A DNA stretch of 13,053 nt, taken from Truepera sp. (GTDB lineage Bacteria; Deinococcota; Deinococci; Deinococcales; Trueperaceae). Below, one piece after another: positions 7,206 to 13,053 of this stretch. The notes beneath the pieces were generated by a model. It did not search any database. It was not told where the DNA came from and saw only the letters and a program-made list of their open reading frames with translations. The stretch spans positions 1-13,053 of the forward strand of contig JAGXSO010000026.1 of assembly GCA_018333775.1 (NCBI GenBank). The letters are read 5' to 3'. Numbering within the stretch: the first letter of the stretch is position 1; each line of letters starts with the position of its first letter. A program made the translations under genes and the position numbers.

Positions 7206-7224
7206 ACAGTTTGTGTTGTGCATC
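7206..7224 (+). repeat. Right copy of imperfect direct repeat flanking the R-M island
   Basis: ACAGTTTGTGTTGTGCATC matches 4436-4454 in 16 of 19 positions (differences at repeat positions 9, 14 and 16). It lies 69 bp beyond the end of hutH, so the pair marks plausible outer limits of the inserted DNA. Confidence 0.45.
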
Positions 7225-7292
7225 GCTAAAGAATGACCGTGAAAGAGACTCACAGACCCGAGTGGATCATAGACAGCTGCGCTTGGCTCGGA

Positions 7293-8816
7293 TCAATTAA
7301 GCGCACCGACCGCCTCTTCCGCAACTTTGACCAGTTCGCCGCTGCGGATCAGCTCGCGCAGCTTGTCAAGCTCCGGCCGCAGGTAACGGTCGCGGTCCAG
7401 GTGCGGGATCTCCTGGCGGATGCGGGTGTAGACCGCGTCTACCCCCTTGCCGGGGCGCAGCGGAGTGTGAAAATCGAGCGCCTGCGCCGCCGAAGCGACT
7501 TCGATAGCCAGCACCCACAGCGCGTTCTCGAACACTTCCCGAGCTTTGCGGCAGGCGTGGGTGCCCATCGAGACGTGATCCTCTTGGTTAGCGCTGGTGG
7601 GAATCGAATCGACCGAGGCCGGGTGGGCCAGCACCTTGTTCTCGCTCACTAGGCTGGCGGCGGTGTACTGGCTGATCATTAACCCCGAGTGCAGGCCGCC
7701 TTGCGTCGCCAAGAAGGCCGGCAGGCCGGAGAGTGCCGGGTTGAGCATCTGCTCGATGCGCCGCTCAGAGATGTTGGCCACTTCGGCGATGGCGATGGTG
7801 GCATAATCGGCGGCTAGCGCTAGAGGCTGGCCGTGGAAGTTCCCCGCCGAGAGCACCCGCCCCTCGTCCCACAGCACCAGCGGGTTGTCGGTAACGCTCT
7901 GTAGCTCGCGCTCTAACACCTCCCGCACATGCCTCAGCGCGTCGCGCGAGGCGCCATGCACCTGGGGCACGGCCCGCAGCGAGTAGGCGTCTTGCACTTT
8001 GTCGCAATCGGCATGGGAGGCTTCGATAGCGGAGTTAGCCAGGAGCTTGCTGAGGTTGCCGGCGACCGCTGCGGCGCCGGGGTGCGGGCGCAAGCGTGCC
8101 ACTGCTGGATGAAACGGCTGATGGCTGGCTTTTATGGCCTCGACGCTCAGGGCGGCGGCGACATCGGCGGTCTTCAGTAGAATCTCGGCATCCCAGACCA
8201 GCAGGGCCAACAGGCTGGTCATGGCCTGGGTGCCGTTAATCAGTGCCAACCCCTCCTTGGCCTCGAGCGTCAGCGGGTCCAGCCCCAGCTCAGACAAAAC
8301 CTCGGCGGCGGGCCGGAGTTGGCCCTGGTACTCGACCTCGCCCTCCCCGATCAGCGGTAGGCTCATGTGGGCGAGCGGGGCCAGGTCGCCCGAGGCGCCG
8401 ACCGACCCTTGCGATGGGACTACCGGATGGACGCTGTGATTGAGCAGTTCCAGCAGCCGTGCTACGATCACGGGCCGCACGCCTGAGTAGCCAATAGCCA
8501 GCGATTGGGCGCGCAGCAAGAGCATTCCCCGCACCACCTCGCTGGGGAAGTGCTGGCCTACGCCGATGGCGTGGCTCAGCAGCAGATTGCGCTGCAACTC
8601 GCGCAGCTGGCTGAGAGCGATGCGCACCTGGGCAAACTTGCCGAAGCCGGTGTTAATCCCGTAGGCCACGGTGTTAGACTCCAACAACCGCTCGACAAAG
8701 TCGCGCCCTTGCTGCAGCCGCCGCTCGGCTACCGGTGCAAGCTGCACCGGGAGGCGGTTTCTAACCACCGCTATGAACTCAGCCAAGCCGAGCTGCTGGT
8801 CGAGGATAAGCACCAC
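7293..8816 (-). CDS. hutH: Histidine ammonia-lyase (histidase)
   Basis: First step of histidine degradation: non-oxidative deamination of L-histidine to urocanate and ammonia in the cytoplasm. The protein has 507 residues, the usual size. Seen: [13 protein letters not shown] (50-62) with the active-site tyrosine, [11 protein letters not shown], the Ala-Ser-Gly at 141-143 within [15 protein letters not shown] that cyclises to the MIO electrophile, [44 protein letters not shown], and the late [18 protein letters not shown] block. All are in family order. Two GTG codons in tandem (8816 and 8813) can start it. The second sits 6 nt after a TATATC and may be the true leaderless start. There is no Shine-Dalgarno. 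It is divergent from coaA and lies on the same strand as hutG, from which the R-M island now separates it. Confidence 0.97.
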   Translation of the reverse strand: MVLILDQQLGLAEFIAVVRNRLPVQLAPVAERRLQQGRDFVERLLESNTVAYGINTGFGKFAQVRIALSQLRELQRNLLLSHAIGVGQHFPSEVVRGMLLLRAQSLAIGYSGVRPVIVARLLELLNHSVHPVVPSQGSVGASGDLAPLAHMSLPLIGEGEVEYQGQLRPAAEVLSELGLDPLTLEAKEGLALINGTQAMTSLLALLVWDAEILLKTADVAAALSVEAIKASHQPFHPAVARLRPHPGAAAVAGNLSKLLANSAIEASHADCDKVQDAYSLRAVPQVHGASRDALRHVREVLERELQSVTDNPLVLWDEGRVLSAGNFHGQPLALAADYATIAIAEVANISERRIEQMLNPALSGLPAFLATQGGLHSGLMISQYTAASLVSENKVLAHPASVDSIPTSANQEDHVSMGTHACRKAREVFENALWVLAIEVASAAQALDFHTPLRPGKGVDAVYTRIRQEIPHLDRDRYLRPELDKLRELIRSGELVKVAEEAVGALN

Positions 8817-8840
8817 TCAGATATACCATCAGATATACCA
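8817..8840 (-). repeat. 12-bp perfect tandem repeat directly in front of hutH
   Basis: TCAGATATACCA occurs twice head to tail (8817-8828 and 8829-8840); on the gene strand this is TGGTATATCTGA twice, ending at the base before the first GTG. Each unit contains TGGTATATC, which has the shape of an extended -10 (TGn plus TATATC). It may be a doubled promoter element, an operator pair or a slippage-prone switch. Confidence 0.7.
8820..8825 (-). promoter_or_regulatory. Candidate extended -10 of hutH
   Basis: TATATC preceded by TGG on the gene strand ends 3 nt before the first GTG and 6 nt before the second. It is a weaker match to TANNNT than the other unit-heading genes because its last base is C. 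No -35 is recognised. Confidence 0.33.
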
Positions 8841-8878
8841 GTTGGGCGTGGGATTAGGGGCTGAGTTCGCAGGCGCGG

Positions 8879-8884
8879 TAAGCT
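8879..8884 (+). promoter_or_regulatory. Candidate leaderless -10 hexamer of coaA
   Basis: TAAGCT (TANNNT) is followed by 6 nt and then the GTG of coaA at 8891. There is no Shine-Dalgarno in front of that GTG. It closely resembles the hutU arrangement (GGTAAGAT then 5 nt then ATG). Confidence 0.42.
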
Positions 8885-8890
8885 AGCCTG

Positions 8891-9802
8891 GTGAACTCGC
8901 CCTATGTCAACTTCGAGCGCTCGGCCTGGGCCAAGCTGCGCAACTCGACGCCGTTGACTTTGACCGAACGCGACTTAACCGAGCTGCAGGGGATCAACGA
9001 GCAGCTCTCGCTGGATGAAGTAGTAGCGATCTACCTCCCGCTGTCGCGCCTGTTAAACCTCTATGTGGCCGCTACCCAGATGCTCCACCAGGCGACCGAT
9101 ACCTTCCTGGGCCGCCCCTCGGCCAGGGTTCCCTACCTTATCGGGGTAGCCGGCTCGGTAGCGGCAGGCAAAAGCACCACCGCGCGGCTGTTGCAGGCGC
9201 TCTTATCGCGCTGGCCCGATCATCGCCAGGTCGATTTGGTTACCACCGACGGCTTTCTGTATCCGAACGCTGTTTTGGAAGCGCGCGGCCTGATGAATCG
9301 CAAGGGCTTCCCGGAGAGCTACGATCAGCGTGCCCTGCTGACCTTTGTCGCTGCGGTGAAATCGGGGCAGCCAGAGGTCACCGCGCCGGTCTACTCGCAC
9401 CTCAGTTATGACATTGTTCCGGGCGAATTTATCAAAGTGCGCCAACCCGATATCGTGATTATCGAAGGACTTAACGTGTTGCAGGTCGGGGCGCGCCTCT
9501 CGGTCTCGGACTTCTTTGACTTTACCATCTATGTCGATGCTGAGGAGTCCTGGCTCAAGAGCTGGTATGTCGAGCGCTTTTTGCGCCTGCGCGAGACGGC
9601 CTTTAAGGATCCGGCCTCGTATTTTAAGCACTTTGCCGAGCTGCCCGAAGCGGAGGCCATCAGCATCGCGAAGCATATCTGGGACGAGATCAACGGGCGT
9701 AACCTGCGCGAAAATATCCTGCCCACTAGGGAGCGGGCTACTTTGATCCTGACCAAAGGTGATAGGCATCGGATTGAGCGGGTGCGGCTGCGCAAGCTGT
9801 GA
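8891..9802 (+). CDS. coaA: Type I pantothenate kinase
   Basis: Phosphorylates pantothenate with ATP, the first and usually rate-setting step of coenzyme A synthesis. The product has 303 residues (E. coli CoaA has 316). Seen: the N-terminal [13 protein letters not shown] opening typical of Coa[22 protein letters not shown], the P-loop GSVAAGKS (88-95) in [34 protein letters not shown] with the catalytic Asp, [36 protein letters not shown], and the C-terminal [21 protein letters not shown]. The GTG at 8891 gives the expected N-terminus. It shares a 74-bp divergent promoter region with hutH and stands 86 nt before the ATPase subunit E start, so it may or may not be in that operon. CoaA-type feedback inhibition by CoA is expected from the family and cannot be seen here. 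Confidence 0.95.
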   Translation: MNSPYVNFERSAWAKLRNSTPLTLTERDLTELQGINEQLSLDEVVAIYLPLSRLLNLYVAATQMLHQATDTFLGRPSARVPYLIGVAGSVAAGKSTTARLLQALLSRWPDHRQVDLVTTDGFLYPNAVLEARGLMNRKGFPESYDQRALLTFVAAVKSGQPEVTAPVYSHLSYDIVPGEFIKVRQPDIVIIEGLNVLQVGARLSVSDFFDFTIYVDAEESWLKSWYVERFLRLRETAFKDPASYFKHFAELPEAEAISIAKHIWDEINGRNLRENILPTRERATLILTKGDRHRIERVRLRKL

Positions 9803-9888
9803 GAGGACTTTCGACCCTACTGTACGTTACTTCCAGCCTGATACAACGAAGCGTATGGTGGTCCCCGGTGAGGCAGAACAAGGCGGTC
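9803..9888. other. Gap between coaA and the V-ATPase operon
   Basis: 86 bp with no hairpin terminator. TATGGT (9854-9859, TANNNT) lies 8 nt before an in-frame GTG (9868), and AAGGCGG just before the ATG at 9889 could be a weak ribosome site. A promoter for the ATPase genes may lie here, but the evidence is slight. Confidence 0.3.
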
Positions 9889-10518
9889 ATGCAAACATTG
9901 CAGAGCCTAATTGAAAAACTCCAGCGGGAAGCGGTCGAGGAGGGCCAGCGCCAGGCTCAGGCTATCACTGCCGAGGCCCAAGCCAAGGCGATCAAAACGG
10001 TCAAGGAGGCTGAGGCTAAGGCAGCGCGCATCCTTGAGCAGGCCGAGCAAGACGCCAAAGCCTTTACCGAGCGGAGTACCAGGGCGCTCGAGCAGGCCGG
10101 GCGTGACCTGTTAATCTCGGTCAGCCAGGGGGTGGAGAGCATTCTGGCCGGTCTGGTGCGCGAGTCCTTGCAGCAGGCGCTAACTCCTGAGGTGTTGCGC
10201 GAAATCCTCCTTAAGATGACCGAAGCCTACCTCGTGCGCGGCGGGCGCGAGCGGCGCATGACGGTTTGGCTCAGCCCTGAAGATCACGAGCAGCTGGTCA
10301 AGTACTACGCTGAGCTGTACCGCCAGAGGCTGGCGCAAGGCGTGGAGCTTAGAATCGACAACGAGGTGGTCAGGGGTTTTCGGGTGGCCATGGATGAGGG
10401 GCATATCGAGCACGATTTCACCCTGGAGGCCATCGCCGAGGCGCTGACCTACTACCTGCAGCCCCATCTGGCCCGGATTATCCCGCGTACCGCGCCCAAG
10501 CTGTCTCAGGAGGGCTAG
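9889..10518 (+). CDS. atpE: V/A-type ATPase subunit E
   Basis: Peripheral-stalk subunit that ties the catalytic A3B3 head to the membrane part of a rotary V/A-type ATPase. From the ATG at 9889 the protein has 209 residues. Seen: a long charged heptad-like helix from about residue 5 to 75, rich in Ala, Glu, Lys and Gln (VEEGQRQAQAITAEAQAKA, then EAEAKAARILEQAEQDAKAF), then a globular C-terminal half with LSPEDHEQLVKYYAELYRQRL, VVRGFRVAMDEGHIEHDFT and EAIAEALTYYLQPHL. This fits the spirochaete/chlamydia-type E subunit. An in-frame GTG at 9868, preceded at 8 nt by TATGGT, would be a leaderless alternative adding seven residues. A longer frame back to 9799 adds an unlikely leader. The stop TAG shares its G with the next gene's GTG. 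The symbol is by subunit letter, not the F-type c subunit of the same name. Confidence 0.88.
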   Translation: MQTLQSLIEKLQREAVEEGQRQAQAITAEAQAKAIKTVKEAEAKAARILEQAEQDAKAFTERSTRALEQAGRDLLISVSQGVESILAGLVRESLQQALTPEVLREILLKMTEAYLVRGGRERRMTVWLSPEDHEQLVKYYAELYRQRLAQGVELRIDNEVVRGFRVAMDEGHIEHDFTLEAIAEALTYYLQPHLARIIPRTAPKLSQEG

Positions 10519-11045
10519 TGTACTATCTGCTAGCCAGCCTCCCAACGCTAAAACTTACTGAGGCGCCAAACCTCAGTGCCGAAGCTTTCTTGGCCTCGTG
10601 CGAGCACTTTGTCTCCGCCGCCGAGCAGACTGATCTGCAGGCGGTGTTCAACCCTACCGAAGACCCCCCCAGCACTGCTGTAGCGGCAACTTGGCTGGCC
10701 TGGGAGACGCAGTGGCGCAACGCAGTGGCGCAGCAGCGCGCAGCGCGGCGCCGCCTCGAGGTATCCCCCTACTTGCGCTCGCACCCAGGTTATCGCGTCG
10801 ATATCGCCCTGAGGGTAGCTGAAGCCTATGCCAGAGAGACGCCGCTGGCGCGCGAACTGGCGCTTACCGAGCTGTGCTGGCGGCTGCTTGATGAGCTGGC
10901 CTTACAGGACTCCTGGGGCTTGGCAGCCCTCTACGCCTATGCGGTTAAGCTCCGCCTGGCCTGGCGCTGGGCCGGTTTGACCGATGAGGCGGGGTGGGTG
11001 GCGCTCGAGGCGGCAGTGCAGCAGCTTGAGGCTAGCCGTGGCTAA
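10518..11045 (+). CDS. DUF2764 family protein of V-ATPase operons
   Basis: 175 residues opening MYYLLASLPTLKL, the typical start of DUF2764 proteins. These are encoded between subunits E and A in spirochaete, chlamydial and bacteroidete V-ATPase operons. Helical and Trp/Arg/Ala-rich: WLAWETQWRNAVAQQRAARRRLEVSPYLR (about 60-88), then ELALTELCWRLLDELALQDSWGLAALYAYAVKLRLAWRW. No membrane segment and no enzyme motif are seen. A strong Shine-Dalgarno AGGAGG (10508-10513) sits 4 nt before the GTG start. It overlaps subunit E by 1 nt and subunit A by 8 nt, so it is surely co-translated. Its function is unknown. Since these operons lack recognisable C, F and G genes, it may replace a central-stalk or stalk subunit; that is inference. 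Confidence 0.85.
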   Translation: MYYLLASLPTLKLTEAPNLSAEAFLASCEHFVSAAEQTDLQAVFNPTEDPPSTAVAATWLAWETQWRNAVAQQRAARRRLEVSPYLRSHPGYRVDIALRVAEAYARETPLARELALTELCWRLLDELALQDSWGLAALYAYAVKLRLAWRWAGLTDEAGWVALEAAVQQLEASRG

Positions 11046-12789
11046 TACCGGGCGGATAGTGGCGGTCAGCGGCAACTTGCTCACCGTGGCTTTTGATAAG
11101 CCGGTGCTGCAAAACGAGGTCGGCTATGCCGTGTTGGGTCGGCTCAGGCTAAAGGCCGAGCTGATCCGGGTGCGCGGTACTCACGCGGATATGCAGGTCT
11201 TTGAAGACACTACCGGGCTGTATGTAGGCGGCCAGGTGGACTTTTCCAACGAGCTGCTAGTAGCTGAACTCGGTCCGGGACTGCTGGGCCAGATCTATGA
11301 CGGCCTACAGAACCCACTACCGGAGCTAGCCGAAGCTAGCGGCTTCTTCCTGCCGCGCGGGCTCTACCTTGATCCCCTCGATAGGGAGCGCCGCTGGGCT
11401 TTTAGCCCCAGCCGTACCGGTCAGCAATTGATGGCTGGTGATACCCTAGGAACCGTACCGGAGGGGGTATTTACCCATCGCATCATGGTCCCCTTGGCGC
11501 TGCCGGGCTGGCTTACGCTTAGGTGGCTGGCGCCGCCCGGTGAATACACTGTTACTGAGGTCATCGCCAAGCTCGAGGATGAGCGTGGGCGCGAGTATGC
11601 CGTGAGCATGCTGCAGCGCTGGCCGGTCAAGGTGCCGATTCGCGCCTATCGTGAGCGGTTGCGACCCAGCGAGCCGCTGGTCACCAAAATCCGCCTGATC
11701 GACACGCTATTTCCGGTGGCGCGCGGCGGCACCTACTGCATCCCCGGCCCCTTTGGGGCGGGCAAGACCGTCTTGCAGCAGCTCACCAGCCGCCACGCCG
11801 AGGTCGATATGGTGATTATTGCGGCCTGCGGCGAACGCGCCGGCGAGGTGGTCGAAACGCTGCGCGAGTTCCCTGAGCTTACTGATCCTCGCACCGGCAG
11901 GAGCTTAATGGAGCGGACCATGATTATCTGCAACACCAGCTCGATGCCGGTGGCCGCGCGCGAAGCCAGCGTCTATACCGCTGTCACCATCGCCGAGTAC
12001 TACCGTCAGATGGGGCTTAATGTCCTGCTCCTGGCCGACTCGACCAGCCGCTGGGCACAGGCGCTGCGCGAGATCTCGGGCCGCCTGGAGGAGATCCCTG
12101 GTGAGGAGGCCTTCCCGGCCTATCTGGAGTCGGTCATCGCCGCCTTTTATGAGCGCGGCGGGGTAGTGGCGCTGCGCGACGGCTCGGTGGGCAGCGTGAC
12201 GATCGGCGGCACGGTCAGTCCGGCCGGAGGTAACTTCGAGGAACCGGTCACTCAAGCCACCCTCAAGGTGGTTGGGGCCTTTCATGGCCTGTCGCGGGCC
12301 CGTTCGGACGCCCGCCGTTACCCGGCCATCGACCCCCTGGAGAGCTGGAGCCACTACCCTAGCGTGGCGCTTTCTGACGAGGTTGAGACCGCCAAGACCG
12401 CGCTGCGGGGCGGCTACGAGGTCGAGCAGATGATGAAGGTGGTCGGTGAGGAAGGGACCTCGCTCGATGACTTCGTGCGCTACCTCAAGGCCGAGTACTT
12501 AGACGCCAGCTACTTGCAGCAAGACGCTTTCCATCCGGTCGATGGGGCTACTAGCGCCAACCGCCAGCGCTACGTCTTTAGCCGACTGGTCAGAATCTTG
12601 CGCGCGCGGCTGAGCTTTAACGACAAAGACGCGGCGCGGCGCTTCTTCCAGGAGCTGACCCAGCTCACTAAGGAGTGGAACCGCAGCCCTGAGGACAGCC
12701 CCGACTTCACCCGGCTCGAGCGCCAAATAGCGGCGCTAGTGGAGGGGCTCGCCCCGAGCCAGGTCGAGGGTGGGACAGCTCATGTATAA
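11038..12789 (+). CDS. atpA: V/A-type ATPase catalytic subunit A
   Basis: Catalytic subunit of the A3B3 head; hydrolyses or makes ATP, coupled to H+ or Na+ movement through the membrane sector. From the GTG at 11038 the protein has 583 residues, the normal size. Seen: TGRIVAVSGNLLTV at the N-terminal barrel, the non-homologous insert region around 110-190, RWPVKVP, P-loop GPFGAGKT (237-244), AACGERAGEVVE with the catalytic glutamate region, ICNTSSMPVAAREASVYTAVTIAEYYR, Walker B LNVLLLADSTSRWAQALREISGRLEEIPGEEAFPAYLES, and VSPAGGNFEEPVTQATLKVVG. It resembles spirochaete/chlamydial A subunits. GAGG lies 6 nt before the start. A longer frame from 10984 would overlap the previous gene more deeply and adds non-family residues. 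It overlaps both neighbours by exactly 8 nt. Confidence 0.97.
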   Translation: MANTGRIVAVSGNLLTVAFDKPVLQNEVGYAVLGRLRLKAELIRVRGTHADMQVFEDTTGLYVGGQVDFSNELLVAELGPGLLGQIYDGLQNPLPELAEASGFFLPRGLYLDPLDRERRWAFSPSRTGQQLMAGDTLGTVPEGVFTHRIMVPLALPGWLTLRWLAPPGEYTVTEVIAKLEDERGREYAVSMLQRWPVKVPIRAYRERLRPSEPLVTKIRLIDTLFPVARGGTYCIPGPFGAGKTVLQQLTSRHAEVDMVIIAACGERAGEVVETLREFPELTDPRTGRSLMERTMIICNTSSMPVAAREASVYTAVTIAEYYRQMGLNVLLLADSTSRWAQALREISGRLEEIPGEEAFPAYLESVIAAFYERGGVVALRDGSVGSVTIGGTVSPAGGNFEEPVTQATLKVVGAFHGLSRARSDARRYPAIDPLESWSHYPSVALSDEVETAKTALRGGYEVEQMMKVVGEEGTSLDDFVRYLKAEYLDASYLQQDAFHPVDGATSANRQRYVFSRLVRILRARLSFNDKDAARRFFQELTQLTKEWNRSPEDSPDFTRLERQIAALVEGLAPSQVEGGTAHV

Positions 12790-13053
12790 GGTCTATACCC
12801 GCCTTGAGCGGATCGCCGGCAACGTGCTGATGATCCAGGCCGGCGACGCTACCTACCGCGAGCTGGCGCTGGTTAGCTGGCCCATGGGCAGTTCGCTGGC
12901 CCAAGTGATCCGGCTGGAGGGGGGGCGGGCCTACCTGCAAGTCTTTGCCGGCAGCCGCGGCATTCCCACTAGCGCCCGGGTGCGCTTGCTAGGCCGACCC
13001 ATGCAGGTGCCGTTCTCGGCAGCGTTGCTGGGCCGAGTCTTCGATGGCGCGGG
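12782..13053 (+). CDS. atpB: V/A-type ATPase subunit B (N-terminal 90 residues, cut by window end)
   Basis: Non-catalytic nucleotide-binding subunit of the A3B3 head. The visible part reads MYKVYTRLERIAGNVLMIQAG, then SSLAQVIRLEGGRAYLQVFAGSRGIPTSARVRLLGRPMQVPFSAALLGRVFDGAG, the N-terminal barrel of subunit B with its conserved LLGRVFDG-type turn. The ATG at 12782 overlaps the end of subunit A by 8 nt (ATGTATAA). By analogy with related operons, subunits D, I and K should follow beyond the window. Confidence 0.95.
   Translation, partial: MYKVYTRLERIAGNVLMIQAGDATYRELALVSWPMGSSLAQVIRLEGGRAYLQVFAGSRGIPTSARVRLLGRPMQVPFSAALLGRVFDGA

Larger units (their letters stand above)
7029..7292. other. Intergenic region between the R-M module and hutH
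   Basis: 264 bp between convergent genes. Apart from the doubtful 47-codon frame and the right-hand copy of the flanking direct repeat, it holds a bulged hairpin (CCTAGCT 7183-7189 with AGCTGAGG 7196-7203) that has no T-run and so is not a clear terminator. TTTAACAAACG (7034-7044) recalls the start of an attC site, but no partner box follows. No RNA gene was recognised. Confidence 0.5.

Noticed and set aside
7233..7652. 139-codon plus-strand frame after the island
   Set aside because: Mostly antisense to the C-terminal part of hutH; no independent support.
5227..11616. Avoidance of CTGCAG as a sign of active PstI-type restriction
   Set aside because: At least six CTGCAG sites are present (5227, 8712, 8984, 10456, 10635, 11611), so there is no visible avoidance in this window.
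1..13053. tRNA, rRNA, CRISPR array or transposase
   Set aside because: No cloverleaf-like sequence, rRNA segment, spaced repeat array or transposase-like frame was seen on either strand.

Overview
This is a G+C-rich bacterial chromosome segment with a fairly complete histidine-utilisation (hut) cluster, pantothenate kinase and the start of a rotary V/A-type ATPase operon. A foreign-looking restriction-modification (R-M) module sits inside the hut cluster. The organism cannot be named from this window. Four of the five genes that start transcription units have a TANNNT-type -10 hexamer only 5-7 nt before the start codon and no Shine-Dalgarno; the fifth, hutH, has a near match. This leaderless layout is well known in Deinococcus and actinobacteria. 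The ATPase, however, is of the spirochaete/chlamydia/bacteroidete kind (gene order E, DUF2764, A, B), not the Thermus kind.

Layout: (1) 1-476, minus: flavin reductase-domain protein, C-terminal end cut off by the window. (2) 545-3380, plus: hutU then hutI, overlapping by 8 nt. (3) 3377-4300, minus: hutG-type ureohydrolase, converging on hutI with a 4-nt overlap. (4) about 4436-7224: R-M island on the plus strand. It holds a gamma-class adenine methyltransferase of the BsuBI/PstI type and a matching restriction endonuclease split by one in-frame amber codon. It ends in a sequence with the architecture of an integron attC site (6971-7028) and is bracketed by 19-bp imperfect direct repeats. (5) 7293-8816, minus: hutH. 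(6) 8891-9802, plus: coaA. (7) 9889 to the window end, plus: V-ATPase subunits E, DUF2764 protein, A, and the first 90 codons of B, with 1-8 nt overlaps from the second gene onward.

How the genes work together: HutH (histidine to urocanate), HutU (urocanate to imidazolonepropionate), HutI (to N-formimidoyl-glutamate) and HutG (to glutamate plus formamide) make the whole pathway. hutH and hutG lie on the same strand and were probably closer neighbours before the R-M module landed between them in the opposite orientation. The module looks like an integron cassette, or a CALIN-like remnant, whose nuclease has been lost by a nonsense mutation, leaving a methyltransferase that may now be solitary. 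CTCGAG is over-represented across the resident DNA (at least 16 copies) but I see none in the island, which fits acquisition from another genome.
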